Of a stretch of DNA of 64,000 bases, positions 22,530 through 33,280 are shown piece by piece; position 1 is the stretch's first letter; each line of letters starts with the position of its first letter. A program made the translations under genes and the position numbers. The stretch spans positions 290,717,957-290,781,956 of the forward strand of contig NC_081410.1 of assembly GCF_030272615.1 (NCBI RefSeq), read 5' to 3'. A model generated the notes under the pieces. It was not told where the DNA came from. It saw only the letters and a program-made list of their open reading frames with translations, and ran no database searches. This stretch comes from Cryptomeria japonica. Lineage: Eukaryota; Streptophyta; Pinopsida; Cupressales; Cupressaceae.

Positions 22530-25500
22530 AAAAGATCTCCCAAAATCAAGTTTATACTATCCATAAACTTCTTGCTATCCTTTATTATTGTTTTTGTTCT
22601 CTTCACTGTACCGGTGAGATGCTATAAATGCTCTGCTGGTGTTTTGCTTCCCTGTATTATTGCCTCAGAAATTTCCTTCCGCAGAGATGCTAGATAGTCC
22701 AATCTTGGACTTAGTTTTGATCTCAAATGTTTTCCCTTACTTATTATTATTTCTTTCTCTCTTTCCAATTTGAGTAGTCCTTCCTCAAAATTTGTTATCT
22801 TCTCAAAAACTTATAGTGTATCAGGTGAGTTGACAAAATTATCTGTAAGTTTATTGATCTCATCCTGTACCTTGCTCATTTTCTTGTCAATATCTACAGT
22901 CAAAAAGTTTGTTTTACAGGTATCTTTGTACAGATTTTTGTACTCTTTCAACAAATTACATAATTTCGGTAGAAGTGTGTCAAAATTTCTATTACACTTC
23001 TTTATGTGTTCATCAAAGAATTTCTGTTTTTCAACTTCTACTTTATCCTTTACTAACTCTTCTTTTATTTTCTCAATGTTTTTTGAGATATATTTACACA
23101 GTGTATCCAATTGTCCTAAAGAATCTTTGTTATCTATATTATAGTTAGGAGCAATTACCTTCAAAATTGGTATGGTATCATCAATTGCTTTGTAAGCTTG
23201 TGAGCTGCAGTCGATTATTTTCTTGATAGAGTCAAGTAGTACCTCAGTCACATTGGTTGATTTGAAGCTTGATGATGAATCAACAATCTGAGTACCGGTG
23301 GAAGTAACCAGGCTTGTTTTGACCTCTGGTAGGTCAGTTTGTGTCTACATTTCTTTAAGCAATGGTTTTTCACTAGTTACTGGTGGTACTGTTTCCTTAT
23401 GTACCTGTTTCGGTTGTTGTTGTTTTGGAGCCTTTAGCTCTATTTGTTTCTTTGTATGTTTCATCGCCTTAGTCTGTTTCTCAGTCTCTACCTTTTTCTC
23501 TTTATATTCTGCCGGTTTATCAGTTTCCTTAGTCACCGGAGGCTCACTAGCCATATCTGACTTATTTGTTGTATCTTTGTCTACTACTATGTTGATCTTC
23601 TGAGTATCAACATTCATAGTATATAGGATTTTAGGATTAGGATTATTATCCTCTACATCCATACTCTCAGTTGTCGGTTGATCTTCAGTAGTTGTTGATT
23701 TTACTGGTGGAGTATTTAAAGAAGGTGGGGGTAAGTTGTCTCTAACTTTGATACTAGGTGGTCCACCAAATTTTCCTTTCCCCTTGTCTCAGTCTTTCTG
23801 ATAAACTTTTATGGGTTTGGGGTTCCTGTACTCTTCTTGTTTTTCATTCTCAACCAGGAATATATCCCATCCATTTTCTGTTTCCTCTGTCACCTCATTA
23901 ACTCTTCCTACCATTAAGGCAACGTGCCAGTGTGCAGTAGAAAATACTATCTGGTTGGCTTGAGCAATCAAGTCATCAATTTCTTGTGGAGAGTTTACCG
24001 GATATACAGCAAGTAACTTTTCAATTTTTATTTTCTTATCCAATTCTATCACTACTTGTCTTCTTGCCTCTAGTCTTTTGAATAATTCATCTGGTATCTC
24101 ATTGACTACTTCCATGAAAAATTTCTTGTACATATCCATGTGCAATATAACACTATTTTCAACTTGCTCTTTTTCATCAGCTGTTAGAGTGTCATATATT
24201 TTCTCTATATTCTTCAGTTTACCTTCCTCTATGATTTCATTCAATAGTATATCAAGAGGGGCCAAGTCTTTGTTTGTCCTTTTCTTCTTCTTGGGTGTCA
24301 GTTTCTTCTTTGGTGTGGCCTTTCTTACCAGAGATCTTACTGCTTGTTGCTTTTGCCTTGTCCTCCTAGGTGAGGGTGTGGTTGCCGATGAGGGATCTCT
24401 TTTTCTTACAACTCTTTTGAAAGTTGCAAGCATGTTACTTCCTGAAGAGGTACCTACCGGTGATAGGTGAGTTTCAAGCTGTGGAGCTGCTAACTCATCC
24501 TCTATTATGTCATTTTTCTTCAATACATCTTCTTTGATGGCTTTTTCTTGTCTGGAACCTTTCCTTACAACTGCCTCAACCTTTTTCACCCTTTTCTTTG
24601 ATTGAATTTGTCTTTCAATATTTTCTGCACTACCAAATACTTCTTCCTTAGGTTCTCTAGGGGCTTCTAGAAGTGCTTTAGCATATGTTTCAACTATGTG
24701 ATCATCTGTTTCATAGCCCATCTCAGTTACCCAAACTATCCTTGGGATGACCGCTTCCATCCAGATTTCATCTTTCTTGATGACAAATCATATTTCATCT
24801 CTGTATTTGTCTACAATCTTCTGTGATAACCTTACTCTTTTCTTCATTTTGGTTTTTAATGCTTGAAAGAAGTCATTAATATTGTTTTCCTTGTTCTCAC
24901 CCATGTTATTGAATAGTTCTGTTAATTGTTTGCCTACCGGTATGTCATATCCAAGTTCTTTGTAACCTATACCGAGAACCTATTTTGTTATATGTATCAT
25001 TAGGCATACTAATAGATTTCCAAATCTGAAAGTTCCTTTCTTGTCCTTCTTGATCTTTCCAAGGTTGTCAATTAATTCATCCTTTAACCACTCACATATG
25101 TCAAGTTTTGCATTATCTGTGACCATATCATAAGCACTCTTAATGCATAAACTTGAAATTGAATTGAGTCTATTAGCATGAGTAGCTTTATACCCTAATA
25201 TCATACTAATGAATCTCACATTGATATCTGTTACATCATTAACTCTTAGGGACCTCTTGTCGAATGTTGCACCAGTTAGGTTTATAACTAGGTCATTGGA
25301 AACTTTATTGGTTTTATCTGGTTTTTTACCAGTGGTCGGTAACCCTATGATAGCTTTCACAGCTTCCTTGGTGATTTTGTGGATTGCATCTAACTAGAAA
25401 AATTCTCCATGTACCCTGCTTAAGACTATCCTAATCACATCCTTGGGAAATTCAAGAATGCTAAGGATCTCTATAAATCCTAGGGTCTCAATGATCTTGT

Positions 25501-25768
25501 GTTCATCCTTTACATTGTCAGTATTATCACATATCACAGTTTTATACATGGTTTTAATTTCCTCATCTCCTAATTCTTCAATGTTGCAGTGGATGTACAT
25601 TATGGGGTCTTCAGCATTAACAACTCCCTTAGGAATTTGAGAAAAAGCACCTAAGGTATCATCCTTCTTTGCTATCTCGGGAACTAACTGAAATATGGGC
25701 CTAAGTCTTTTTATTACTTCAACAATAGTAAGGTTTGCTATATATTCAATTGTAGAGGTGGGTGCCAT
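22530..25768 (-). pseudogene. Accessory ORF of the inner element, about 1,080 codons, unknown function
   Basis: From ATG at 25768 (MAPTSTIEYIANLTIVEVIK) one frame runs to about 22530, interrupted by stops near 25394, 24980, 24790, 23788, 23343 and 22811. The first 330 residues look globular and helical (RFISMILGYKATHANRLNSI, DICEWLKDELIDNLGKIKKD, TFRFGNLLVCLMIHITK). Residues about 340-480 are very basic (RRTRQKQQAVRSLVRKATPK, then KKKLTPKKKKRTNK). A mixed region, a T/K/P-rich linker and a C-terminal coiled coil (DTLCKYISKNIEKIKEELVK) follow. No catalytic motif is evident. In layout it resembles accessory ORFs of plant LTR elements annotated as plant-mobile-domain or putative plant transposon proteins, and the ORF at 54451-58080. 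I cannot assign a family. Confidence 0.65.
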
Positions 25769-26059
25769 GATTAAATATCTTTTACTACCTTGGATGGATG
25801 ATTTCTTGGAGTGTTCTTGCTTCTTGCTCGAAATGCCTTAGCTCAGAATCTTCACGCTCTTCAAAAATTTGAAATCTCGGTGAAATGAAATGCAGCCAAA
25901 ACCCTAATTTTATAGTGTCTATTCACCATCTACAACATTAATTGCATGCCGGTTAAGTATTCACTTAACATTGTTTGCCGGTAATAAGTAATTTCCAACT
26001 TCTTATCTCCGACCAAGGGAATAATAGCACATGTATCAATAGATTGCCAAACACTCAAA

Positions 26060-27228
26060 GAAATTTTCTTCAATTAGATGAAGAACTTCCTGCTGGTGGA
26101 GCACTGCTCTATCCTTTTGGTGAAGCATCACTCGGTTCTACCAATGAAGTATTGGTTTGTTCTACCGGTGGAGGAGTATTCCCAATATTTAGATCAACTT
26201 TTCTAATCCATTGTTTTGAGAATTCTTGCTTAACCTCTTCAACTTTTTATTTACCTTTCAAGCTAGAACTTTTGTTGTCTACCGGTGTTCCTTTACTTCT
26301 ATAGAATTTAGCAATATGCCCAATCTTATTACATGCATAACAAGTTACATTATTTTTCTGAATAGCTTTCCCATAACCTATGCTGGTTTGTATTCTGCAT
26401 TGATTGGATAAATGTCCAAATCTTCCACAAACATAACATCTCACATTCATTCTACAATTTTCAGAGTTGTGACCAACTTTGTTGCATTTAGAACATTGAC
26501 CAGTGGGTGTGTTGATATTCTGATAATTTCTAGATCTACATCCATTTTCTCTATGACCATACTTATTACAGTTAAAGCATTTACCATTAAATTTATAAGC
26601 ATTAGGTTGTCTTACCGGTTTGCTGTGATCCTGAGTATTTGCAATACCGGAGCTTTCACCAACTTCAGAGCCAATTCCAGAAGTGTCACCTTTAAGTTTT
26701 TGATTCTTCAGCAAGGTGCCAAGATCCTCTGAGCTTTTCTTGAATTTTTCTTTATGTTGATTTGCAGTTTCTAGTTCTCTTTCTAAGACTTCTTTTTGTC
26801 TCATCAGTTCATTTGAGTCATTCTAAGTATGCATCAGATCTGTCTTCAACATGTCATTTTCATAGATAAGTCTTGTGTTCTCATCTGCTACATCACTTAG
26901 TCTTCTGGTCAAATCTTCTTCATTCTTCTTCCTATCCTCAATCTCTTTGCAAAATCTCATAGTCATATCCTGCATTTCATTTTTTGTTGTCATGATCTCT
27001 TGTTTCAACTTGCTTATCATATCATTAAGTGATTCCTTTTCATCATTCTCATTTTGCAATTTTTCACAAAGTTCTCTTCTCTTATTTCTTGCAACAGTAA
27101 AATTTTCTTGAAGTGCCTAAATGATGTCCTGAGCTGCTCTTAAATCATCTTCTAATTTGATATTTTTCAACTTTTTTGCATCATAGTCTGTAAGAGCTCC
27201 TTCTAGTTGCTTCATCAAATTTTCCATC
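26060..27228 (-). pseudogene. Coiled-coil and four-zinc-knuckle Gag-like protein of the inner element
   Basis: The first start after the primer site gives MENLMKQLEGALTDYDAKK. The frame continues through three in-frame TAG or TAA stops (near 27117, 26823 and 26247) as about 390 codons. Residues about 1-200 are a heptad-rich, charged coiled coil (EMQDMTMRFCKEIEDRKKNE, NDMLKTDLMHT). Four CCHC knuckles follow: CFNCNKYGHRENGC, CSKCNKVGHNSENC, CYVCGRFGHLSNQC and CYACNKIGHIAKFY. In the last the final Cys is now Tyr. The copia UBN2 Gag core is missing, so particle formation by this protein is uncertain. It may bind RNA and oligomerise. The two TAG stops fall where CAG is plausible. It was probably intact when inserted. 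Confidence 0.75.
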
Positions 27229-27285
27229 TTTACCGGTGTCAAGATCTTCCTCAAGCTATTAGGCTTTTGAAAATAGAGGACCAAA

Positions 27286-27297
27286 CTCTGATACCAA
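27286..27297 (-). promoter_or_regulatory. tRNA-iMet primer-binding site (inner element)
   Basis: The minus strand reads TTGGTATCAGAG immediately beside the 5' LTR, the same primer as the outer element. Confidence 0.88.
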
Positions 27298-27298
27298 T

Positions 27299-28078
27299 TG
27301 TTAGGGATCCCACAAATATTGAGAGGGGGGGGTGAATCAGTATCTAACCGGTAATTAGAATTTCTTAACTTAAAACATGCAGAACATAATATAACAGTGT
27401 ACCGGTATACAAGAAATAATGCAACAAATAGAATCAAGAACATCCACATGAAAAGCACACCATAACACAAGATTTTAACAAGGAAACCCAGTGTGGGAAA
27501 AACCTCGGTGGGATTTGTGACCCACAATATTCACTCACTGGCCAATAAGAGAATATTAATTACAATAGGGGCCTGCACATGCAGGAAGGCCAACTGTCTA
27601 GAGCTCACTGCTCAATGGGAAGTCTCACTGACTTACAATAAGGATTATAAAAATCCAATATCTTGTACTGCTTTACAATAGCATCTTCAATGCCAGATTC
27701 AGTACCGGTTCCTGCTCTATTCTTTACATATACCCCTTGACCTATATTTTGCACAATAGGTCTGCCTAATATTTTCCTATATGCTATTACTCATCATCCA
27801 AAATATCTGCAATGATCTCTTTTATATATAAGAGTCATTTTACAATTTGCCAAGTCGGCTTACACATTTTTACAATAATAAACAAAATATAATATAACAA
27901 AATCCTGTCGGCCTCTGTGCCGGTATACTTCCTTTCTTCTGTGCCAGTGCTGGTGTAGAGTGTGATCTGTTGATGCCGATATAATGCCTTTGTCGATGCC
28001 ATAAGACTGCAAGGTTGCCATCAATGACAAAACCTTCAATCACATACAATGTCTCATTGGAGTGTGCATATGCCAATA
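27299..28078 (-). repeat. 5' LTR of the inner element
   Basis: It starts (plus strand) TGTTAGGGATCCCACAAATA and ends CATATGCCAATA before GTAAC. It includes GAGAGGGGGGGGTGAATCAG about 25 bp in, and ACCGGTA phrases. The U3 end has TA instead of the canonical CA/TG, probably a point mutation. Confidence 0.9.
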
Positions 28079-28083
28079 GTAAC

Positions 28084-28867
28084 AACACTCAATACCAATG
28101 CAGATACGCTTTAGCTCCTCTTCACCTTCTGCACTTACACTCTACAAGTGTCACTTCTCTCCTCTGGTCTGGCAAGAATCACGTATCTCTTCTCTTGGAT
28201 ACATACACACAACTTTTTCTAACAACCTCAGAAAGAAACACAACATCGACCTTATAGGAAACAGATAGGTCGGTAGCATAAACCCTAAACCCTAAACTTG
28301 TTAGGTTAAGCAATTCAAACGGTTCAATCCTGACCATTGAGAACATTGCATTAAATGCAACCATCTTAAACTAATCTCAAGACATTCTCCATCATTCGCT
28401 TTCCACCACTTTCATGGTGGCTGATAACCCATCACGTGTTTTCACCGTTTACAGACTTCGCACATTCCCAAGGTAGATAGGAACAATCTCCTTCATGCAA
28501 GATCCTTCATGCGCACAAGACTGACATGGAAACATGATCTATTCTTCGTTACAATGCTAACTCATCACACAAATTCACTAGTTGAGTCACACAGGCTTGA
28601 AGCATTTCAATCGGAAACCCTGAAGTTGAGACTACCAACCAGTAGTCATACAAAGCTTCCATGTACCAGTTCCCATATCAACATGTCAGTTCACCTTGAA
28701 GAAACACACCGCTTCACTTTGGCACATATACCGGTTCACAATGTTATATCAGCTCTCACATATACCAGTTCTTAGTAACATACCGGTTCTCTCTTCTTCA
28801 GCATATTGACATCAATGACAACATACAATGTCATCATGTCCTCATACTGGTTCACATAATGCCAACA
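28084..28867 (-). repeat. 3' LTR of the Sirevirus-like element, right piece
   Basis: The LTR resumes after the second GTAAC (28079-28083) with AACACTCAATACCAATGCAG and ends in CATAATGCCAACA. It matches 33995-34762. It includes two telomere-like AAACCCTAAACCC units near 28277 and several ACCGGTTC/ACCAGTTC phrases. Together the two pieces make an LTR of about 1.5 kb. Confidence 0.9.
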
Positions 28868-29040
28868 ATGTCCCCCTTTGGCATTGATGGCAATATACAA
28901 AGATATCTCGCCACTTCACATCTTCTCCCCCAATTTCTGCAGATATCTTCTCCACTTCACTTCTTCTCCCCCTTTGACAACAATGCCAAAGTGGAGGAAC
29001 AAGCTTCCCTGTTCCATTATGCTGCTCCCCCTAAGGAGTA
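28868..29040 (-). promoter_or_regulatory. Multiple polypurine tracts next to the 3' LTR
   Basis: On the minus strand, purine tracts of the AGGGGGAG type occur at about 29022, 28968 and 28928, and the last one (AATGCCAAAGGGGGACAT) abuts the LTR at 28867. Repeated polypurine tracts are a described trait of Sireviruses. They prime plus-strand DNA synthesis. Confidence 0.7.
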
Positions 29041-29247
29041 GCATCCTTCAACACATCAATCCTGAAAAAAAAATTGACTATGCAATACTTGACTGATGTG
29101 GAGCATATACCTTTAGTTTACCTCTTGAAGGGGCAGCACCCCTAATTCACCTCTTAAGTACATAAATGTAGCCTTTGGGAGAGGCTTGGTGAATATGTCT
29201 GCTAACTGCTCCTTACTGGAAACATGTTCCAGTGCAATCTCTTTGTT

Positions 29248-30975
29248 CTAAACCTTTTCCCTCAAGAAATGATACTTAAGCTCAAAGTGCTTGGTTCTAG
29301 AATGTAAAACTGGATTCTTGGAGATGTTAATTGCACTAGTATTGTCACAAAATATACTTACTGGTTCAGATACAGGAGCTTTGAAGCCATTTAATACATG
29401 CTTCATCCAAATTGTCTGAGTGCAGTTCATGAAAGCTGCAACATACTCTGCTTCCACTATAGACTGAGAGATACAACTCTTCTTCTTACACATCCATGAG
29501 ACCAATCTACCACCGAGAAAGAATGCACCACCGGTTGTGCTCTTTTGGTCATCCACATTACCTACCCAATCAGCATCTGTGAATACTTTCAAGTTGAAAT
29601 CCTTGCTATATGGATACCACAATCCATAATCAATAGTTCCCTTCAAATACCTAAGAATCCGCTTGACGACAACCAAGTGGGATTCTCTTGGACTTTTTTG
29701 GAACCTTGCAGTAATGCCAACTGCATGTGCAATATCTGGTCTCCTATGCACTACATAATGCAACTTATCAATCATTGATCAGTATTCCTTCTCATTAACC
29801 AATATTGAGTCATCCTCTTTGGATAGTTTACAACCGATCATCATCAGTGTACCAACTAGTTTGCTATCTTCCATGCCAAAGGTCTTCAACACTTCTTTGA
29901 CATACTTGGACTAAGTGATAAAGATTCCATCTTTCATCTACTTAATCTGCAGTCCAATGAAGAACTTAATCTCTCCTATGAGTGACATCTCAAACTCTTT
30001 CTTCATCTCATCTGCAAACTCATGACTCATCTTGTCATCTCCACCAAAGATAATGTCATCAACAAATACCTCATAGATCAGGATCTGATCTCCTTCAGAC
30101 TTCAAGTAGATATTTCTATCTTCACTTGTTCTCTCAAATCCAATCTTCACAAGATGGGAGTGCAGGTGTTCATACCATGCTCTAGGTGCCTACTTTAGAC
30201 CATATAAGGCTTTATGTAGCCTACACACCATGTCACTGTCTTCAGATAGGGAAAACCCATCTGGTTGCTCTATATACACCTCCTCTTCAAGTACACCATT
30301 TAGGAATGTAGATTATACATCCATTTGATATACTTTGAATCCTTTAAAAGTTGCATATGCAAGAAGCATACGAACTCCTTCCAATCTGGCTATAGGAGCA
30401 AAGGTTTCTCCATAGTCTTCTCCTTCTTCTTGGTCATATCCTTTACACACCAATCTGGCTTTGTTTCTAATCACTGTGCCATCCTCATTCAGCTTATTTC
30501 TGAAAACCCATTTGGTACCGATGACATTTTTATGCTCCGGTCTGGGTACCAAAGACCATGTACCATTTCTCTCTATCTGGTCAAGTTCCTCTTCCATTGC
30601 CTTGATCCATTCTTCATCTTTATGTGTCTTTTTGAATGATTTAGGCTCAAATTTAGAGATCATACATGAGTTTTCTCTGACCTTTCTTCTTGTAAAGATT
30701 GTTGCATTCTTATCTCCTATGATCTGCTTAGGATCATGATTCATCTTGACATACCAAGGATTGGTCTTAATAGATTCCTCTTGCTTTTCTTCTTCATCCT
30801 CGTCTCCATTAGTATCAGCATCTACATCTACCATTGTAGGAACACTGTTACTCATACTTGATTGACTGGCAACCGGTTCCCAAAAGGTTACAACCGGTTC
30901 ATTTACTGCTTGCTCACTATCGGTTTTCTTAGTTTTCTTAGAGGTTTCATCAACTCTCATATTGATGATTTCCAT
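29248..30975 (-). pseudogene. Reverse transcriptase and RNase H of the Sirevirus-like copia element
   Basis: RT begins with EEWIKAMEEELDQIERNGTW and continues through GTKWVFRNKLNEDG, ARLVCKGYDQEEG and YGETFAPIARLEGVR (30630-30313). A TAA interrupts the QMDV/STFLNG motif at 30312. A TAG at 30190-30192 replaces the family-constant Q of LKQAPRAWY. The active-site box reads VFVDDIIFGG (near 30070). RNase H (29775-29248) keeps FTDADWVGNVDDQKSTTGG, then VEAEYVAA and CDNTSAINISKNPV, ending in KYHFLREKV. The wording of this RNase H is close to the SIRE lineage. Not functional because of stops. Confidence 0.9.
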
Positions 30976-31071
30976 ATTTCTCTGAGTCCTATTATTGAAA
31001 CACTTGAGAGCTTTTCTCTTGGTGGAATACCCTAGAAATATTCCCTCATCATATTACGCATCAAATTTGCT

Positions 31072-32300
31072 CTAGTGTTTGCTACTCTTGATGTAACATT
31101 TTCTATCAAACACTCTAAAGTAGCTAACCACAGGTGTCTTACCAGTCCAATACTCATAAGGAGTTTTATCCTTACCTTTCTTCAAGAGTACCCGGTTCAT
31201 TGTGTAGACTACAGTGCTCACCGCTTCTCTCGAAAAGGTGTGAGAAACTTTTCCTTGAATCAGCATTGTTCTTGCTACTTCAACCACAGTCCGGTTATTC
31301 CTCTCTACTAGGCCATTCTGTTGTGGAGTCCGGGGGGCAGACAGTTGCCTCTTGATGCCATGTTCTTCATAGTACTTGTTGAATTCACCAGAAGTGAATT
31401 CCCCTCCTTGATCAGTTCTAAGGCACTTAATCCTTTTACCGCTTTCCTTCTCCACTAATGCTCTGAAAGCTTTAAACTTTCCAAAAGCTTCAGACTTATC
31501 TTTCAAGAATGTGACCCACATCATTCTTGAGCAGTAATCAGTGAGAATCATGAAGTACCTATCACCCTGCACACTCCTAGTTTTCATAGGACTACACAAA
31601 TCAGTATGCACAAGACAAAGTAAATTGTCAACAGTGAAAGGTTTACCTTTAAAGGTTGAGGAAGACATTTTCCCTAGTTGACACTCTCTACACAAGTTAT
31701 TTTCTGATTTACTCAGCACCAACAACCCTCTAACTACCTTGATCTTACTAGCCTTCACAATGTTATCAAAGTTTACATTGCAGAGTCTCCTATGCCATAT
31801 CTAGCTATCATCGAACTTGGCCATAAGACATGTACTGATATTTGCATTTAGCTGAAATAGGTTACCTTTGGTCTGCATGCCGGTGGCCACCAATTCTCCA
31901 TTCTTTCCTTTGATTCTGCACACTCCATTCTTGAATTCTAGAGTGAGACCACTATCATTCAGCTGGGCAACACTCAGAAGGTTGTTTCTAAGACCATCAA
32001 CCCAATACACATTGTTAGCAATACTCTTTACATTCAGAGAGATGGACCCTCTACATTTGACCATACATGGTGCATCATTACCAAAGTGAACCACACCACC
32101 ATCATACTCTTCCAAGGACAGAAACTTGCTCTGACCACCAGTCATATGGTGAGAAAAGCCACTGTCAATAATCCACTCATTGGAATTATCAAAGTGGCAG
32201 ACAAGAGCCTTCTTGTCTGACACATCTTCCTTGACAGGAACAAACACAATATCTTCATTTTCTTCATCTTCTGATTCCTCATCTGTGACACCTTCATCAA
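31072..32300 (-). pseudogene. Protease and integrase of the Sirevirus-like copia element
   Basis: The protease active site is WIIDSGFSHHMTG (about 32170-32130), followed by LRNNLLSVAQL of the copia protease. A stop at 31801 precedes the GAG-pre-integrase/zinc-binding part (NNLCRECQLGKMSSSTFKGK, near 31700). The integrase core spans about 31660-31072. Its first Asp is in LVHTDLCSP, the second in CLRTDQGGEF, and the Glu in QQNGLVERNN, so the DDE triad is still readable. It ends in the copia linker KTPYEYWTGKTP. Integrase would insert the cDNA and leave 5-bp duplications, which agrees with the AAATT seen here. Confidence 0.88.
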
Positions 32301-33266
32301 CTACCACAAAACAGTTTCTCTGGTTTCCTCCTTTGAATTTCTTGAACCTTTCCAATTTGTCCTTGTTGTCACCATTAGGATAGTTTACAGCAATATGTCC
32401 TATCCGATTACGAGAAAAGTATTTCAAAGGGAGCTTACCTCTATATTTACTGGTTCCTTTAGGAAATTTCCTAGCAAGAAGAGCTTCAAATGCCATCAGA
32501 ATCTCCTCATCATCCATTTCTTTGCTCTGTCTTGGTTCACCATTGGTGCTTGCTTCTTTTCCTTTTCTGGATGGTACAACAGAAGCTTTAAAAGTTGATT
32601 CAATCTTTTGAACACTACCATCAAAACTATTTAGCTCATAGGCTGTCAAATTTGCAATGATGGAGTCTAGGGATACCTTAGTCTTTTCTATTGATCTCAA
32701 CTCCTAAATTGCAGCAACCTTATTGCATAGAGGAGTAATAAGGATCTCAAAACTTTTCTTACCACAGTGGAATCTTCCATTTTACCACCTGCACTCTTGA
32801 TATCTCCAACAACAGTTTTGATTCTTATTCCATACTATTGAATGGTCTCACCTTCAACCATCCGCATGTCTTCAAACTTCCCTCTAAGGCTTTCTTCCTT
32901 AGCTTGTTTTACATGCTCATCACCGCCATAGATATTTTCAAGAGTATCCCATACTTCTTTGGGATTTACTTTATCTTGGACATCAATAAACTCAATGTCA
33001 GATAAACTACTAATTAGGGCTTCCATGACTTGCCCATTCTCCTACATCTCTCTCTTTTGGTCATCGGTGAGAGTACCGGTAGAGGCAACATAAGCATTCT
33101 CAACATAGCTCTAGTGTTGAGCACCCATGCTTCTGATGTATATCTTCATTCTGTCTTTCCATATATTGAAATTATCTCTATTGAACTTTAGACCTTCCCT
33201 CTTCATCATTTCACTGGGATCTTTTCCTCAAGTGGTTAAGCTTATAATATAGAGGACCTGGAGGAT
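32300..33266 (-). pseudogene. gag of the Sirevirus-like copia element
   Basis: The minus-strand segment 33026-32835 has the copia Gag core (UBN2 type): PKEVWDTLENIYGGDEHVKQ, then LRGKFEDMRMVEGETIQ. It continues after a stop in 32700-32300 with SLDSIIANLTAYEL and a basic linker. A zinc knuckle follows near 32410 (YFSRNRIGHIAVNYP), where two cysteines have become tyrosine or serine. Gag would form the particle that packages the RNA. It lies just downstream of the primer site, with about 240 bp before the first clear Gag text. Broken by stops at 32832 and near 32703. Confidence 0.8.
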
Positions 33267-33279
33267 GCTCTGATACCAA
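33267..33279 (-). promoter_or_regulatory. tRNA-iMet primer-binding site (outer element)
   Basis: The minus strand reads TTGGTATCAGAGC next to the 5' LTR, the standard complement of the 3' end of initiator tRNA-Met in plant copia elements. Confidence 0.9.
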
Positions 33280-33280
33280 T

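Larger units (their letters stand above)
21509..28078 (-). mobile_element. Non-autonomous Sirevirus-like LTR element with two unusual ORFs, complete
   Basis: This 6570-bp minus-strand element lies inside the left LTR of the outer element, with GTAAC duplications (21504-21508 and 28079-28083). LTRs are 27299-28078 (5') and 21509-22293 (3'), about 780 bp each. They differ at about a dozen places in the first 190 bp, mostly transitions. The primer site 27286-27297 is tRNA-iMet type. No protease, integrase, RT or RNase H exists in any frame. Instead it encodes a coiled-coil/zinc-knuckle protein and a second ORF of about 1,080 codons. It shares LTR motif, primer site and polypurine context with the outer element, so that family is a likely source of its missing pol. 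Confidence 0.88.

Noticed and set aside
23298-23603. Plus-strand hydrophobic frames at 22770-23144, 23298-23603 and 24078-24470
   Set aside because: They are antisense shadows of Lys/Glu-rich coiled-coil coding sequence on the minus strand.
27117-27527. Minus-strand frame starting MWVTNPTEVF running from LTR into gag, and its copy at 21474-21737
   Set aside because: The start lies inside the LTR upstream of the primer site. The true Gag-like start is downstream at 27228.
28275-28300. Interstitial telomere
   Set aside because: Only about two and a half units occur, identically placed in both LTRs, so it is part of the LTR.
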